In this document: positions 12,712-14,072 of the stretch, piece after piece | Numbering within the stretch: the first letter of the stretch is position 1 | Layout of the letters: each line of letters starts with the position of its first letter | NCBI GenBank assembly: GCA_934699135.1 | Contig: CAKUVM010000039.1 | Location: forward strand, 1-14,072 | DNA from: an uncultured Bacteroidales bacterium | Lineage (GTDB): Bacteria; Bacteroidota; Bacteroidia; Bacteroidales; Marinilabiliaceae | Reading direction: 5' to 3' | Length of the DNA: 14,072 nucleotides | Made by a program: the position numbers and the translations under genes | Notes under the pieces: generated by a model | Told to the model about the DNA's origin: nothing | Database searches by the model: none | Seen by the model: only the letters and a program-made list of their open reading frames with translations

Positions 12712-14072
12712 ATGAAGACAGAAAACAGACTTCAGGAAGCTGTGGCCGGCGCGCTCAAAAGCCTATACGGTGTCGATGTCGCGCCAGACAGCGTTCAGGT
12801 CACTGTGACGCGCAAAGACCAGAAAGGCGACTACACCGTGGTCGTCTTCCCCCTGCTGAAAATATCTCACAAGAAACCCGAAGAGACAGGTGCGGAGATT
12901 GGTGAATACCTGGTAAAGAATGTGCCTGATGTGGCCGAGGCCGAGCCCGTCAAGGGCTTTCTCAACCTCACGCTTTCCAAGTCGTTTTGGGCTGGCGTGG
13001 TCGAGGCTGCCGACGCCGATGCCGACTACGGCTACGTCAAGGCTACTGATGCCGCTCCGCTCGTCATGATCGAGTACTCCTCTCCAAACACCAACAAGCC
13101 GCTGCACCTTGGCCACGTCCGCAACAACCTCCTCGGCTACTCACTCTCGCGCCTGCTGGAAGTGTGCGGCAACAAGGTCGTGAAAACCAATATTGTCAAC
13201 GACCGCGGCATTCACATATGCAAGAGCATGCTCGCTTGGAAAAAGTGGGGCAACGGCGCGACGCCGGAGTCGACGCACCAGAAGGGAGACCATCTTGTGG
13301 GCGACTACTACGTGCGCTTCGACAAGGAGTATAAGGCCGAGCTCGCCAAACTGCAAGAGCAGGGCATGACTGAGGAGGAGGCCGAGGAGAAATCGCCACT
13401 CATGCAAGAGGCGCGCGAGATGCTCCGTAAGTGGGAGGCCGAGGATCCTGAGGTGAGGGCCTTGTGGCGCAAGATGAATGAGTGGGTCTACGCCGGATTC
13501 GATGAGACCTACAAGGCTATGGGCGTCAGCTTTGACAAGATATATTACGAGAGCGACACCTATAAGGTGGGCAAGAAGCTTGTCCTCAAAGGATTGGAAG
13601 AGGGCAAGTTCTACCGCCGCGAAGACGGCTCCGTATGGGCCGATCTCTCGAAAGAGGGCCTTGACGAGAAGCTGCTATTGCGCAAGGACGGCACTAGCGT
13701 CTACATGACGCAAGACATCGGCACGGCGCGCATCCGCTTTGACGAGTTCCCCATCGACAAGATGATATACGTGGTGGGCAACGAGCAGAACTACCATTTC
13801 CAAGTGCTCGCCATCCTCCTAGACCGTCTCGGCTTCAAGTGGGGCAAGGAGCTTGTCCACTTCTCCTATGGCATGGTGGAGCTGCCCAACGGCCGAATGA
13901 AGAGCCGCGAGGGAACGGTGGTCGATGCTGACGACCTCGTGGCCAACATGATAGACACGGCCCGCGAAATGAGCAAGACCGTGGGCAAGCTGGACGGCCT
14001 CTCGGAGGCCGAGGTCGCCGACGTCAACCGCATCTTGGCTCTCTGCGCGCTCAAGTATTTCCTCCTCAAGGT
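12712..14072 (+). CDS. argS: Arginyl-tRNA synthetase, 3' end outside the window
   Basis: The first 453 codons of a class I arginyl-tRNA synthetase, which charges tRNA-Arg with arginine; full-length relatives have about 600 residues, so roughly a quarter (the C-terminal anticodon-binding domain) is missing at the window edge. The N-terminal Add1 domain for the tRNA D-loop spans about residues 1-110. The HIGH motif is HLGH at 132-135 in SSPNTNKPLHLGHVRNNL. The KMSKS position reads RMKSREGTVVDADDL, with Met396-Lys397-Ser398-Arg399, the degenerate form normal in ArgS. YMTQDIGTA and VGNEQNYHFQV are further ArgS signatures. The start is the ATG at 12712, giving MKTENRLQEAV. A partial match to the -7 element (AATCTTTG, 12668-12675) lies in the 60-bp gap after era. 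Confidence 0.97.
   Translation, partial: MKTENRLQEAVAGALKSLYGVDVAPDSVQVTVTRKDQKGDYTVVVFPLLKISHKKPEETGAEIGEYLVKNVPDVAEAEPVKGFLNLTLSKSFWAGVVEAADADADYGYVKATDAAPLVMIEYSSPNTNKPLHLGHVRNNLLGYSLSRLLEVCGNKVVKTNIVNDRGIHICKSMLAWKKWGNGATPESTHQKGDHLVGDYYVRFDKEYKAELAKLQEQGMTEEEAEEKSPLMQEAREMLRKWEAEDPEVRALWRKMNEWVYAGFDETYKAMGVSFDKIYYESDTYKVGKKLVLKGLEEGKFYRREDGSVWADLSKEGLDEKLLLRKDGTSVYMTQDIGTARIRFDEFPIDKMIYVVGNEQNYHFQVLAILLDRLGFKWGKELVHFSYGMVELPNGRMKSREGTVVDADDLVANMIDTAREMSKTVGKLDGLSEAEVADVNRILALCALKYFLLK

Overview
The window is chromosomal DNA from a member of the Bacteroidota, most likely an uncultured GC-rich Bacteroidales. Reasons: two small families I know almost only from this phylum (DUF4491 and DUF4494); a lipoprotein of the TPR / PD40 propeller / carboxypeptidase-regulatory-like type seen in PorE (type IX secretion) and its Bacteroidales relatives; Bacteroidota-type promoter elements (TAnnTTTG) close upstream of three genes; and general lack of Shine-Dalgarno sequences. 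Codons are strongly biased to C/G in the third position. I cannot place it below order level. All supported genes are on the + strand.

Layout. 36-1303: a SPOUT (TrmH-type) RNA 2'-O-methyltransferase, then a translationally coupled pair of small membrane proteins (DUF4491 and an unrecognised basic, Gly-rich, C-terminally anchored protein). 1304-2210: the only accessory-looking part, with a diverged tandem palindromic repeat, an AT-rich stretch, a probable 62-aa orphan protein and a strong hairpin. 2211-3353: a PlsC-superfamily acyltransferase. 3458-4810: purB. 4937-8539: an MsbA-type ABC half-transporter followed after 24 bp by the PorE-like lipoprotein, probably one operon. 8645-9352: aquaporin aqpZ. 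9532-10050: a DUF4494 gene whose start has to be moved inward because a promoter element covers the longer reading frame's beginning. 10135-11739: a POT-family peptide:proton symporter. 11773-12651: the GTPase era. 12712 to the window end: argS, cut by the edge.

Most of the content is housekeeping: rRNA/tRNA modification and ribosome assembly (TrmH-like, Era), tRNA charging (ArgS), purine synthesis (PurB), phospholipid synthesis (acyltransferase), envelope transport and structure (ABC exporter, PorE-like lipoprotein, AqpZ, POT). I see no CRISPR array, integrase, transposase gene, tRNA, rRNA or defence cassette, and I do not claim a new multi-gene system. The points most worth a second look are: the PorE-like lipoprotein, which has lost its OmpA-type peptidoglycan-binding end and carries a Lys-rich insert in its CRD domain; the orphan 62-aa gene; the cationic Gly-rich tail-anchored protein next to DUF4491; the perfect dyad sitting on the predicted purB transcription start; and the diverged palindromic tandem repeat.
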